The notes under the pieces were generated by a model. It worked only from the letters and a program-made list of their open reading frames with translations. It had not been told where the DNA came from and made no database searches. Positions 17,671-26,511 of a DNA stretch of 64,000 nucleotides are shown piece by piece; within the stretch, counting starts at the first letter, position 1, and the number at the start of each line of letters is the position of its first letter. The position numbers were made by a program, and so were the translations under genes. The stretch is from DAIOEK01 sp036746315. GTDB lineage: Bacteria > Chloroflexota > Anaerolineae > Anaerolineales > Anaerolineaceae. The stretch is taken from assembly GCA_036746315.1 (NCBI GenBank), contig DAIOEK010000002.1, positions 62,001-126,000 of the forward strand, written 5' to 3'.

Positions 17671-18573
17671 TTATAACCCCATGCGATGAAGATATTCACG
17701 ATTACGGATGGCGCTTTCCAGCGGACTGCCCTTGCCGGGGAGGATATCCTGTTCCACCACGATCCAGCCCTGGTAGCCGATCCCTTCGAGTGTGGTTTTG
17801 ATTGCCGGAAAATCAACATCTCCCTGCCCCAATTCACAGAAGACGCCATGCTGCAACGAGGTATGATAGTCCCAACCTTCTGTTCTGGATTGAGCGGCAA
17901 TTGCCGGCGAGCAATCTTTGAAATGGACGAGCTTGACCCGATCGGCAAAATTTCTAAAAATGCGTATGGGATCACCGCCGGCGAAGCGAAAATGCCCGGT
18001 ATCGAGACAGAGATCCACCCAGGCTGGGTCGGCATAATCGAGGAACATGCCAATTTCGGCGGCTGTTTCAACATAACCGGCGCAATGATGATGAAAGACG
18101 GATTTCAACCCGGTCTGCTCGAAAACGGTCCTGGACACATATTCCACACCCTGGGTGAACACACCCCATTGCAGCGGCAGCAATCCCATTTCTGGTTTGA
18201 TTCTGCCTGCCTGTCGGGTACGGATCGGGTTGCTGCCGTTGTCGTCTGACAGCACAAGCACCGCCTTTCCCGTGGAAACTGTTGCAAGCAATTCTGCGGT
18301 CCTTAATGCGGTGGACAGACCCTCTTCCCAGCGTTTTTTGTCACAAAATGGGATTGGTACAAACGCGGAAATGAGTTCCAATTCTCTGGAAGCCAGTTCG
18401 TCTTGTAGTTTATGCGGATCGGTGGGCATGAAACCCCAGTCGCCTAATTCGGTACCCCGGTAGCCGGCAGCGTGCATTTCATCCAGCACCTGCGGATAGT
18501 CGGGCGTGCTCAAACCGCCATTCAATTCAAATGCCCCCCAGGAACAGGGGGCATTACCGATACTTATCTTCAT
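17671..18573 (-). CDS. iolE: Inosose dehydratase-like sugar isomerase/epimerase
   Basis: A 300-aa xylose-isomerase-like TIM-barrel protein. NAPCSWGAFE near the N terminus, YRGTELGDWGFMP, HHHCAGYVE, DLCLDTGHF and LVHFKDC are the metal-site and barrel motifs of the IolE/2-keto-myo-inositol dehydratase group. IolE dehydrates the product of IolG. It is the last gene of the lacI-iolB-iolG-iolE operon and is followed by a strong terminator. ATG at 18573 is chosen; a TTG at 18588 would overlap the upstream gene. Other sugar isomerases share this fold, so IolE is supported by both sequence and context but not proven. Confidence 0.8.
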   Translation of the reverse strand: MKISIGNAPCSWGAFELNGGLSTPDYPQVLDEMHAAGYRGTELGDWGFMPTDPHKLQDELASRELELISAFVPIPFCDKKRWEEGLSTALRTAELLATVSTGKAVLVLSDDNGSNPIRTRQAGRIKPEMGLLPLQWGVFTQGVEYVSRTVFEQTGLKSVFHHHCAGYVETAAEIGMFLDYADPAWVDLCLDTGHFRFAGGDPIRIFRNFADRVKLVHFKDCSPAIAAQSRTEGWDYHTSLQHGVFCELGQGDVDFPAIKTTLEGIGYQGWIVVEQDILPGKGSPLESAIRNREYLHRMGL

Positions 18574-18580
18574 TGTTCGA

Positions 18581-19594
18581 TTATCCAATTTCGCTCAAAA
18601 GCACCGGACGCTCTTCATCCAGCGAACGGGTGGCGGCGATGCCGAGCGCTGTGGCGGCGCGGGCATCCACACCGGTTACCGAAGGTTCCCTGTCGTTGAC
18701 GAGCGCATCCACAAAGTCGCGGATCTCGGCCGCGTAAGCGTCGCCAAAGCGCTCCATGAAGTACGGTACGGTATCGTGGGTGACGCCATCCCTGGTCATG
18801 ACCAGGGTCGAAGTCTGCTGCAATTTACCGATCACCAATCCGCCATCTGAGCCGAGAACTTCGGTGCGGATGTCGTATCCGTAAACTGCATTGCGGCTTA
18901 CATCGATCTCGCCCAGCCCTTCACTGGCGAATTTCATGGAGATGATGGCGTTATCGATGTCGCCGACCGTTTTTAATTCGGGGTATACCAGGGTGCCGCC
19001 TTCGCTGTAAACTCTCACGACCTCGCTGCCCATCAACCAGCGGGCGAGGTCAAAGTCGTGGACGCCCATATCCAGGATCAAACCGCCTGAGTTTTCCCGT
19101 TTGGCAAATTCCAGGCTGGTACGTTTGGGGTCGCGGCTGATGGATTTGAACATAACCGGTTTTCCGATGGCACCTTCATCGATCTTTTGTTTTGCCATTT
19201 TATAGGCGGCGTCGAAGCGGCGCATGAATCCCACCTGCATTTTGACCCCCGCCTCCTTTACGGCGCGGATGGCGCGATCACAGGCTTCCAGTGAATCTCC
19301 CAGGGGTTTTTCGGTGAAGATCTGCTTTCCGGCGGCGGCGGCAGCGCTGATCACTTCCACATGGGTTGCGGTTGGGGTGGTAATGACAACGGCTTCTATA
19401 TCTTTGCGTTCCAGCAGCTTATGGTAATCGGTGTAGTAATCCTTTACCTGAAACCGTTCGGATACTTCTTTCGCAGTGGTCTCATCCGGTTCTGCCAGTG
19501 CGACCAAATCCACTTCCGCCACATTGAATGCCAGGGTGTGCGCAAACACTTTCCCCATGCGACCTGCTCCGATCAAACCCATGCGAATTGCCAT
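18581..19594 (-). CDS. iolG: Gfo/Idh/MocA oxidoreductase, inositol 2-dehydrogenase-like
   Basis: A 337-aa NAD(P)-dependent dehydrogenase. The Rossmann motif is LIGAGRMGKV, the active-site lysine lies in FTEKPLGDS, and DMGVHDFDLARWLMG with its His and Asp fits inositol dehydrogenases of the IolG type. It oxidises myo- or scyllo-inositol to inosose. ATG at 19594 is preferred to 19600 because GGAGG sits six bases before it but directly touches the earlier ATG. It lies between iolB and iolE, which supports an inositol role. Confidence 0.85.
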   Translation of the reverse strand: MAIRMGLIGAGRMGKVFAHTLAFNVAEVDLVALAEPDETTAKEVSERFQVKDYYTDYHKLLERKDIEAVVITTPTATHVEVISAAAAAGKQIFTEKPLGDSLEACDRAIRAVKEAGVKMQVGFMRRFDAAYKMAKQKIDEGAIGKPVMFKSISRDPKRTSLEFAKRENSGGLILDMGVHDFDLARWLMGSEVVRVYSEGGTLVYPELKTVGDIDNAIISMKFASEGLGEIDVSRNAVYGYDIRTEVLGSDGGLVIGKLQQTSTLVMTRDGVTHDTVPYFMERFGDAYAAEIRDFVDALVNDREPSVTGVDARAATALGIAATRSLDEERPVLLSEIG

Positions 19595-19622
19595 TTTCAT
19601 CCTCCAGATGTTGTAATAGGTA

Positions 19623-20498
19623 TTACTTTTCCATTTCCATACTTACTATCGGAACCCTTGGATCCTGGTATTTCCAACTATCCTTAATCCAGGCATATTG
19701 CGGGTCGTCCGCAGAAGCCAGCGATTGCGCACTTCCTGCAAGCATGTTGAGATAATAGCTTGTGTATCCCTGACCGGATACCACAGGGTGGTAGCCTTCG
19801 GGCGAAAGCACCAGTTCGTCGTTTTTGACAAAGATCAATTCGTCCAGGTGACGGTCTTCGGTATAGATGCGCTGATAGGCAAAACCATCTTCGGGGGTGA
19901 TTTTGTAAAAATATATTTCTTCCAGATCGGCTTCGAGTAGCTTGCCGCTGGTATCCACCCGGTGCACATCATGTTTATGTGGCGGATACGAACTCCAGTT
20001 TCCCGAGGGGGTGTAAACTTCCACCACCACCAGACGTTCGCAGGGGAAACCGGGCGGTATCATTTTATTAATCTGGCGGGTGGCGTTCTCTCCGCCACGC
20101 AATTCTATTTCCACTTCATCTGGTGTGATCAGGCGGATTGGGAAATCCATGCTGGAAGCCGCCCAGCCATAGCCGAGATTGAGATTTTCAGAGGTTGCCT
20201 GCACTTCTACTTTGGTGTGTCGGGGGACATACAGGGTGTAAGGCATGCCGTGAAAAACATCGGGTCTGCGACCGATTTTATTCCATGAGCCGCGGCTGGT
20301 TTCCACTTTGCAGGTGCCGCCCAGAACCACCAGGGCGTATTCGTAATCCCCGGTTTCCAGCTTCCAGGTATTGTTTTGCCGGAGATTGCGAACGGCAAAA
20401 CTGAGGTGTTCCCAACCGGCGGATTTCGGATCGACATGAATGTATTCTTCTTTGGAATGATCGGGCTGTACCAGTAATTTCGATTGATAAGGCGACAT
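19623..20498 (-). CDS. iolB: 5-deoxy-glucuronate isomerase
   Basis: A 291-aa KduI/IolB-type double cupin. The signatures seen are ALVVLGGTCKVE, FHGMPYTLYVPR, SYPPHKHDVHR with metal ligands, LEEIYFYKI, FAYQRIYTEDR and the late GYHPVVSGQGYTSYYLN. IolB converts 5-deoxy-glucuronate to 2-deoxy-5-keto-gluconate in inositol catabolism. AGGAGG precedes the ATG at good spacing. It begins nine bases after the lacI stop. The intermediate hydrolase IolD and kinase IolC are not in the window. Confidence 0.92.
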   Translation of the reverse strand: MSPYQSKLLVQPDHSKEEYIHVDPKSAGWEHLSFAVRNLRQNNTWKLETGDYEYALVVLGGTCKVETSRGSWNKIGRRPDVFHGMPYTLYVPRHTKVEVQATSENLNLGYGWAASSMDFPIRLITPDEVEIELRGGENATRQINKMIPPGFPCERLVVVEVYTPSGNWSSYPPHKHDVHRVDTSGKLLEADLEEIYFYKITPEDGFAYQRIYTEDRHLDELIFVKNDELVLSPEGYHPVVSGQGYTSYYLNMLAGSAQSLASADDPQYAWIKDSWKYQDPRVPIVSMEMEK

Positions 20499-20507
20499 AA
20501 TATCCTC

Positions 20508-21533
20508 CTAAGTGTTTTTTCGCGGCGCTGTTGTTCCACGCGTCAGCAGATGACCTTGCAGCATGATGATTTTTGGTTGAGAATTGGATTCTACTTCAGG
20601 ACAGTGCAGCAAATCCAACAGCATGCGAGCTGCCGCTGCCCCGATTTCGCGCTTGGGTTGATCGAAGGTGGTCAACGGTGGATTGGTGTATTCTGAAAAC
20701 TGGATGTTGTCGAATCCGGTAATGGAAATATCACGGGGAACATTCAGACCGCTCTGTTGAATCTGATGCAGGCAGCCAATTGCCATCATATCGTTAAAGC
20801 AAACAATCGCCGTCGGAAGGTTGTGCAGTGCGAGGAAATATTTTGCCCCTTCGGCTCCCGCTTCGGGTGTGCCATTTGCCTCCAGATGGATCCATTCGGG
20901 AGCGACATCCATACCGGCACTTTGCATGGCATGCATGTAACCCAACACCCGGTCGTCATTTGTCTTGCCTGAAAATTGGTTCCCCAGGAATCCAATTTGC
21001 CGGTGTCCCAATCCAATGAGATGCTCTGTTACCGTCCTGCTTCCGTATTCATCGTCATGATAGATTGAGTAACGATACAGCTCGGCTGCCTGGTTGTTGA
21101 TCACCGCAACGGGCACACCCACCTGCTGTAACATACGGTGATGGCTGGTATTGAATTGTGTGGAGCCAACAATGACGCCTTCCACCCGTTGTTCCCCCAG
21201 AAGCCTCACAATGGATCGCTCGATTTCGGGATCCCGATGGGTGGCTGCTACGAACAAACTGATCCCCGTGCCGCGTAATTCGTCTTCGATCCCCTGCAGG
21301 ATTTCACTGTAATAAGGGTCATCGATCGAGCTGAGGATGACGCCAAGCGTATTTGACCGATGGGTTTTTAGCCCTCTGGCTGCGGCACTGGGGATATACC
21401 CCATCGTGTCTGCCAGGGTTTTGATCCTGTCAATGGTAGCGGGTGCCAACGCAGGGTGATCTCTGAGGGCACGCGAAACGGTGGTATGTGATACTCCGGC
21501 TGAACGGGCGATGTCTTTGATTGTAACTGGCAT
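20508..21533 (-). CDS. LacI-family transcriptional regulator of the inositol operon
   Basis: A 341-aa repressor. The N-terminal helix-turn-helix is TIKDIARSAGVSHTTVSRAL, the hinge helix region includes SAAARGLKT, and the rest is a periplasmic-binding-like effector domain (LGVILSSIDDPYYSEIL, IGFLGNQFSG, DISITGFDNIQFSEY). As the first gene of the operon it probably represses its own promoter and iolB-G-E until inositol or a derivative is bound. An ACACGTGT palindrome just past its -10 box is a likely operator. Confidence 0.92.
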   Translation of the reverse strand: MPVTIKDIARSAGVSHTTVSRALRDHPALAPATIDRIKTLADTMGYIPSAAARGLKTHRSNTLGVILSSIDDPYYSEILQGIEDELRGTGISLFVAATHRDPEIERSIVRLLGEQRVEGVIVGSTQFNTSHHRMLQQVGVPVAVINNQAAELYRYSIYHDDEYGSRTVTEHLIGLGHRQIGFLGNQFSGKTNDDRVLGYMHAMQSAGMDVAPEWIHLEANGTPEAGAEGAKYFLALHNLPTAIVCFNDMMAIGCLHQIQQSGLNVPRDISITGFDNIQFSEYTNPPLTTFDQPKREIGAAAARMLLDLLHCPEVESNSQPKIIMLQGHLLTRGTTAPRKNT

Positions 21534-21550
21534 GAATATTTACCTATTGC

Positions 21551-21558
21551 ACACGTGT
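21551..21558. promoter_or_regulatory. Candidate LacI-type operator
   Basis: ACACGTGT is a perfect 8-bp palindrome with the central CG expected of LacI-family operators. It lies about seven bases past the -10 box of the promoter that reads lacI-iolBGE, so a bound repressor would cover the start region. The assignment rests on position and symmetry only. Confidence 0.45.
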
Positions 21559-21564
21559 TCTCGG

Positions 21565-21593
21565 AGTATATCAAACCCAGATATGAAAGTCAA
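21565..21593 (-). promoter_or_regulatory. Promoter of lacI-iolB-iolG-iolE
   Basis: On the minus strand TTGACT (21593-21588), a 17-base spacer and TATACT (21570-21565) give a near-consensus sigma-70 promoter about 31 bases before the lacI ATG. Confidence 0.7.
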
Positions 21594-21621
21594 ACGAAGA
21601 GTATGTTTTTCTCGATGATGA

Positions 21622-22818
21622 CTATTCCTTTATTATTTCAATCGCTTCCCTGGTCAGCCAGATGGCTGCACCGGTCGTATCGACCAGAATGTCACACAAC
21701 TCCATCTGCGGACGGTAGGTGTGCTCAGCCATCAGGTATTGTTCCTTGAAAAACCGGTTGCGGAAATAATTGGGGTCGTATTTCTTGCGGTAATCGATAT
21801 CGCGCCGCCATTTGCGTTTCATCCTGACCGGATCATCGGTAAGATACACAACTTTGATGCCGATAAGGGGGGCGATTTCCGGCAACAGGAAGGGGAAATT
21901 GCCTTCGATGAAGATGATATCGGCGGGTTCCACCTGGATGGGTTTGCCATCCGGTTTCAGATTTCCGTGGATATCATGGCTGGAAGTGGCATAGACGAAA
22001 TCATAACGGGGGATGAGGATGGGCTTTCCCTGGGTGATATCTTTCAATCCCTGTTTTAGCCGTTCATAGTGGATTGCCTGTGGTCCCCGGGTGTTGATGC
22101 CATGCGCTTCACGGTAATCGCGGTCGGTCAGGAAGTTATCCATTTCGATGGTGGTCACCTTCTGTCCTCTGGCAGTGAATCTTTCCTGCAGCCTTTCAAC
22201 GATCTCCGTCTTTCCGGCGGCGGTCGGTCCGGCGATTGCCATCAGAATTGGTGTGCCCTTCACGCCGATCCACTTTTCCACGCAATCCATAAAGCACGCA
22301 TCGACTTCGAGGTTTGCCTGTTTGAATTCCCGGTAGCCGATCGACTGCTCTTTTTCAAACGCCAGTTGTTTCTTCTCGTATTGGCGATAAGGCTTGCCGC
22401 CGAAATGGGCTTTCACTGCGTCTGTGAAATATACCGAGCGGACCTGAAAATAAAATCCCCGCAGGTCAAACGAGAAAATCCGGTTTACCCATTCCAGTGA
22501 ATACTCGCCGGTGACCAGCCCGGTGAAGAGCATTTGCGTTAACTGTAAAATATGTTGGTCCAGAACGATCCGGCCATCTTCCACGGGTTTGATCTGGATG
22601 CGTTCAAAAAAATCGCTGTCGGAGATCTGCGCTTCCACTGCTTTGGCTGGCTGGATCTGGATGGATTTCCACCCCTCCTCACCGGGATAGAAGTTATTAA
22701 GCGCATAACGGAATTCGTACAATTCCATATCCTCTACGCCGGGGTGAATTTGTTTCAAAATATCATAGAGTTTTTGTGAGAAAGCCCGGGGTTCTAACAG
22801 GTTGTTTGCATGATCCAT
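21622..22818 (-). CDS. Phosphoribulokinase/uridine kinase-family protein with N-terminal extension
   Basis: A 398-aa cytoplasmic protein. The C-terminal half is a P-loop kinase of the PRK/uridine kinase superfamily: Walker A AGPTAAGKTEIVERL (about 198-212), VTTIEMDNFLTDRDYR, IPRYDFVYATS, ADIIFIEGNFPFLLPE and the lid-like KRKWRRDIDYR. The N-terminal 190 residues do not match a domain I can name. ATG at 22818 follows GGAAGG. It is the last gene of an operon with a HAD phosphatase and two phosphoglycerate mutases, so the substrate may be a small hydroxy acid or sugar; this is a guess. Uridine phosphorylation is an alternative. Confidence 0.75.
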   Translation of the reverse strand: MDHANNLLEPRAFSQKLYDILKQIHPGVEDMELYEFRYALNNFYPGEEGWKSIQIQPAKAVEAQISDSDFFERIQIKPVEDGRIVLDQHILQLTQMLFTGLVTGEYSLEWVNRIFSFDLRGFYFQVRSVYFTDAVKAHFGGKPYRQYEKKQLAFEKEQSIGYREFKQANLEVDACFMDCVEKWIGVKGTPILMAIAGPTAAGKTEIVERLQERFTARGQKVTTIEMDNFLTDRDYREAHGINTRGPQAIHYERLKQGLKDITQGKPILIPRYDFVYATSSHDIHGNLKPDGKPIQVEPADIIFIEGNFPFLLPEIAPLIGIKVVYLTDDPVRMKRKWRRDIDYRKKYDPNYFRNRFFKEQYLMAEHTYRPQMELCDILVDTTGAAIWLTREAIEIIKE

Positions 22819-22845
22819 GGGTACCTTCCCTGTATTCACTGTTTA

Positions 22846-24051
22846 CTAAGCGCCATATTTTGCCAGTCGACCGGCATTTGCCAGAGCCAGCGGCATCACT
22901 TCTTTTGCCGGAATGACACCCAGGCTGCCCCGGGTACAGGCACGTTCGCCGAATTCCGAAATACCATCAGCACGGACATGTTTTCCGTAAACAAGCAACG
23001 GAACCGGATGCCAGCTGTGGAACTTCAACACTGCCGGTGATGAATGATCTCCACCGATAATGATCACATCCGGGTTGAGCTTTGTCAACCGGGGGATCAG
23101 CCCGTCAATTTCTTCGATGGCTCGGACTTTTCGCCAGAAATCGCCATCTTCACCGGCGGTATCAGTTTTTTTGATGTGCAGATAGAAGAAATCGTATTGA
23201 TTCCAGTACTTCTCAAGGGTGGCAAACTCGTCTGCGGGTGTGTCGCCTTCCACCGGCAGAATGGTCATTCCAACCATTCTGGAGACGCCTTTGTACATCC
23301 CGTTCACGGCGATGGCTGCCGCATTCAGTCTGTATCGTTCCTGGAACGATGGGATCTGGGGCAGCTGTGCAAATCCGCGCAGGGTGATCATATTTGCCGA
23401 CGAGCGGTCATGCAATTTGTTCTGTGCAAGGGTTATATACTCATTTACCAGCCTGGCTGCCTTTGTGGATGCGGCATCCAATGCCTGCGCCGGCAGAGGC
23501 GGGTGCCCCGTTTTCAGCGGATCGGTTTCGCTGATATTGCTGCTCAATCCACTGCCGTGCATGACCAGCGCGAAGCGATGTTCTTTAACAACGCGCACTT
23601 CAAAGGTGACATCCTCAATTTGGATGCCATCCATCATCTCAACCAGTCCTTCGCTTTCGCTGGTGGGCAGACGTCCGGCCCGCCTGTCGATGATGATCCC
23701 CTGGTCGTCCACCGTACAGAAATTGCCCCGCGCGGCAACATCATCCGCTGCCAGGTCAAAATCCACCCCCAGTGCTTCCATGGCGCCGCGACCGATCTGA
23801 TGTTCCACCGGATCATAACCAAAGATCCCCAAATGCCCGGGCCCGCTGCCGGAGGTGACCCCCATCCTGACCGGAATGGTCAGCCCCAATGCAGAATCGG
23901 CGGCCAGCGCATTCATGTGCGGGGTGGCGGCGCTTTCCAGCTCGGTTTTGCCGCCTTTTTCCAATGGCAGACCACCCAAACCATCCAGAATGATCATGGC
24001 TATTTTGGTGTTGTTTGCAGTAATCAGTTCTTTCAGTAACTCATCTTCCAT
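22846..24051 (-). CDS. apgM: Cofactor-independent phosphoglycerate mutase, archaeal type
   Basis: A 401-aa enzyme of the alkaline phosphatase superfamily that interconverts 3- and 2-phosphoglycerate. Metal Asp lies in IILDGLGG (D23), the nucleophilic Ser in GSGPGHLGIFGYDP (about S69), and later ligands in HIKKTDTAGEDGD and IIGGDHSSPA. These are ApgM rather than GpmI signatures. Length fits the family (about 400). It starts 10 bases after the permuted GpmI, so both mutases are made from one mRNA. Why two are needed is not evident from the sequence. Confidence 0.93.
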   Translation of the reverse strand: MEDELLKELITANNTKIAMIILDGLGGLPLEKGGKTELESAATPHMNALAADSALGLTIPVRMGVTSGSGPGHLGIFGYDPVEHQIGRGAMEALGVDFDLAADDVAARGNFCTVDDQGIIIDRRAGRLPTSESEGLVEMMDGIQIEDVTFEVRVVKEHRFALVMHGSGLSSNISETDPLKTGHPPLPAQALDAASTKAARLVNEYITLAQNKLHDRSSANMITLRGFAQLPQIPSFQERYRLNAAAIAVNGMYKGVSRMVGMTILPVEGDTPADEFATLEKYWNQYDFFYLHIKKTDTAGEDGDFWRKVRAIEEIDGLIPRLTKLNPDVIIIGGDHSSPAVLKFHSWHPVPLLVYGKHVRADGISEFGERACTRGSLGVIPAKEVMPLALANAGRLAKYGA

Positions 24052-24061
24052 TGTCTACCCC

Positions 24062-25633
24062 CTACCCATCTACGTGATGTCCTTTACCGAGAGTAAATGC
24101 ATTGTATGCTTTGTTGGTTTTATCATAATTGCCATCACGATCCAAAGCAATGCCGCGCCCGATGGCCGTGACCATCTCTCCCAGCCCGATATTATCCATT
24201 GCCTGCTGGAGTTTCATCAATAATGCCGGTGCGCTTCCCGGTTCTGTACTGCGCCCATCGAGGATCAGGTGTACATAAACGTCCTGATATCCTTTATCTT
24301 TGGCCATCTTTAGAATCGCCAGAGGATAATCGATGCTGCCGTGCGAACTCTTCTCGGTCAATAATCCGATCAGATGCAGGCTGGCGCCCTTTTTCAGTGT
24401 GTCGTCCAGAATCTGGTTGAATACTTCATTTTGATAGAACGAGCCGTCTTTCATTGCCTGGTCAAGGCGCATATCGTCCTGCAGCACAATCCGGCCGGCG
24501 CCGATATTCAAGTGCCCCGCTTCGGAATTACCCGCTTTGCCGCTTTTTAACCCCACCGCGGAACCTGCCGCTTCCAGCCTGGACCAGGGACAAGTTGCCA
24601 GCAGATGGTCCCAGTAGGGTGTGTGGGCAAGATGGATGGGGTTGGTGTCATCCGCGGCGCCAATTCCCCATCCATCCAGGATGATGAGCAGGACTTTTTG
24701 TCGATCTTCCCAGTGAGGGGTTTCGATGAGTGATTCGCCACACATCTCCGCCGGAGGAACAATCTTCATGGCAGCCAGGATGGTTGGAGCAATATCGCCC
24801 AGCTTGCCGTCTTTCACTTCCAATGGTGAACCATCCGGCGCTATTGCGATGAAATTGACCAGATTAGCGGTATGTGAAACATGCGGCGAGCCATCTTCCT
24901 GGTATAACACTTCCAGATTTCCATGATCGGCAGTGATCAGGACGAGATATTTTTGTTTTTGGGCAGCTTCCACCACTTCTTTGAGATTCACATCGACCGC
25001 TTCGGCACATTTGACCTTTGCCTCCGCATTGGAGGTGTGTCCGATGACATCGCCGTTTGCAAAGTTGGTCACAATGAAATCATAACCCTGAGCCAATCCA
25101 TTTTTGACCGTATCGGCAACCTGCGACAGGTGCATTTCAGGAATTTGGTCGAAAGGAATCCCCTTGGGGGAGGGGATGCGCGCATCATCTTCACCGGTGA
25201 ATGGTTGATTGTTGCCACCGTTAAAGAAGAATGTAACGTGCGCAAATTTCTCTGATTCGGCGGTATGAAGCTGGCGTAACCCTGCCTGGCTTAGCACTTC
25301 TGCGAGCGTGGATTGTATTTTTGCCGGGGCAAACGCCACCGGCAGGTCCTTGAATTTTTCGTGATAAAGGGTGAGGATCGAAAAAGTGAACGGTCCGGCT
25401 TCCTCCCTTTTGAAATGAGCAAAGGATGGATCGGTGAACGCTTCGGTTAATTGGATTTCACGTTCACCGCGGCGGCAGCAAAATATAATCGAATCGCCGC
25501 TTTTCATTCTGCCTACCGGTTTTCCGTCGGCATCGTACCGGACAATCGGTTCCATGGCATAGTCCGTTTGCCCGGCAGCGTAAAGTCTGCGAACGCCTTC
25601 GGACAGGGAAGAAGCGCCTCTATCGGATGTCAT
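24062..25633 (-). CDS. Circularly permuted GpmI-type phosphoglycerate mutase
   Basis: The 523-aa protein has all of GpmI but in permuted order. Residues 10-302 match the normal C-terminal part (GVRRLYAAGQTDYAMEP, HVTFFFNGG, NGDVIGHT with D195/H199, ITADHGN with D236/H237, HVSHTAN with H254, GKLGDIAPT). A short linker (303-312) follows, then the normal N terminus from residue 313 (VLLIILDGWGIG with D320, GNSEAGHLNIGAGR with nucleophile S370, LDGRS, GRGIALDRD) ending where the normal chain would continue into residue 10. Lys129, Arg55, Arg58, His431 and Arg461 align with catalytic residues; the conserved Asp of LDGRD is Ser462. Length equals normal GpmI. It may be active or have a new substrate. 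Confidence 0.85.
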   Translation of the reverse strand: MTSDRGASSLSEGVRRLYAAGQTDYAMEPIVRYDADGKPVGRMKSGDSIIFCCRRGEREIQLTEAFTDPSFAHFKREEAGPFTFSILTLYHEKFKDLPVAFAPAKIQSTLAEVLSQAGLRQLHTAESEKFAHVTFFFNGGNNQPFTGEDDARIPSPKGIPFDQIPEMHLSQVADTVKNGLAQGYDFIVTNFANGDVIGHTSNAEAKVKCAEAVDVNLKEVVEAAQKQKYLVLITADHGNLEVLYQEDGSPHVSHTANLVNFIAIAPDGSPLEVKDGKLGDIAPTILAAMKIVPPAEMCGESLIETPHWEDRQKVLLIILDGWGIGAADDTNPIHLAHTPYWDHLLATCPWSRLEAAGSAVGLKSGKAGNSEAGHLNIGAGRIVLQDDMRLDQAMKDGSFYQNEVFNQILDDTLKKGASLHLIGLLTEKSSHGSIDYPLAILKMAKDKGYQDVYVHLILDGRSTEPGSAPALLMKLQQAMDNIGLGEMVTAIGRGIALDRDGNYDKTNKAYNAFTLGKGHHVDG

Positions 25634-25653
25634 ATTCCCTCCAGAGTTGGCTG

Positions 25654-26382
25654 TTATTTTTTTGCTGGAAAATGCTCGAGCAGGTCACTCAGTTTGCCAA
25701 TTGTTAGATCCGGCCTGGTCATCTCGGTCAATTCCACCGGATCGTCTTCGGGGTCGGGCATGATGATGATCTCGCCGAAGCCAGCCTTGCGGGTACCTTC
25801 CACATCACGCAGCAGGTTGTCGCCAATGTAGGCGCATTTCGACGGGTCAACATTTGCCTGCCGGGCGGCTTCCATATAGATCTTGGTGCCGGGTTTGCGA
25901 TGCCCGAAGATGGAAGAGAGGATGACTACCGGGAAGTATGGTTTGAAACCATCTTCTTCCAGCCATTCCGGGATTTCACGCTCGGTAATGGTATTGCTGA
26001 TGATGCCCAGTTTGTAACCGCGGTTTGTTAATTCAACCATCACGTCTTTGGCATCAGGTTGGGCGAACCTGCGCCCCATGGTTTTTCGATACAGGAAGGT
26101 AAGCTCACCGGCGAGGGGACCGATTTTTTCGGCAGGATAATCAGGAAGCAACCAGCGAGTCCACAGTTCCCGTTCAGATGCTTCGAGCAGCGTCTCAAAA
26201 GCCCATTTGCGATAGATTTTGTAACGGGTATCGAGCATGGCACAAAAAACTTCAGGGTCTTGATCCGTGCCGACAAAGTCGGCGATTTTCTTTCGTGCCT
26301 CAGCCTGATATGGCTCATCTTTTACGAGAACGCGCAGAGTGTTACCAACATCTATAAAGATTACTTCGATATCCTTATTCAT
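25654..26382 (-). CDS. HAD-superfamily hydrolase
   Basis: A 242-aa HAD phosphatase-like protein with a helical C1 cap. Motif I is IFIDVGNTL (nucleophile Asp; the second Asp is replaced as in some HAD subgroups), motif II IISNT, motif III HRKP and motif IV YIGDNLLRDVEG. The substrate is unknown; a small phosphoester is likely. It is the first gene of the four-gene operon with the permuted and archaeal-type mutases and the kinase. AAAGGA precedes the ATG. A promoter about 125 bases upstream gives a long leader. Confidence 0.88.
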   Translation of the reverse strand: MNKDIEVIFIDVGNTLRVLVKDEPYQAEARKKIADFVGTDQDPEVFCAMLDTRYKIYRKWAFETLLEASERELWTRWLLPDYPAEKIGPLAGELTFLYRKTMGRRFAQPDAKDVMVELTNRGYKLGIISNTITEREIPEWLEEDGFKPYFPVVILSSIFGHRKPGTKIYMEAARQANVDPSKCAYIGDNLLRDVEGTRKAGFGEIIIMPDPEDDPVELTEMTRPDLTIGKLSDLLEHFPAKK

Positions 26383-26511
26383 TGCAATTCCTTTCTGGTG
26401 AGCGTAAATGGTATGGAGTTTTGATGAGCACGGGGCGGGGGATGATGAGCATTGCCATATACTTCCGTCGCCCGGTATTGAACGAATACTTACAAAATGC
26501 TATCAAAATGA

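Noticed and set aside
23044..24039. Long plus-strand frame (331 codons) opposite apgM
   Set aside because: It is the antisense shadow of a well-supported gene; its translation has no family motifs and is rich in His, Gly and Gln from complementary codons.
26423..26452. Direct repeat GATGAGC in the HAD operon leader
   Set aside because: Two seven-base copies only; no riboswitch fold or palindrome could be made from them.
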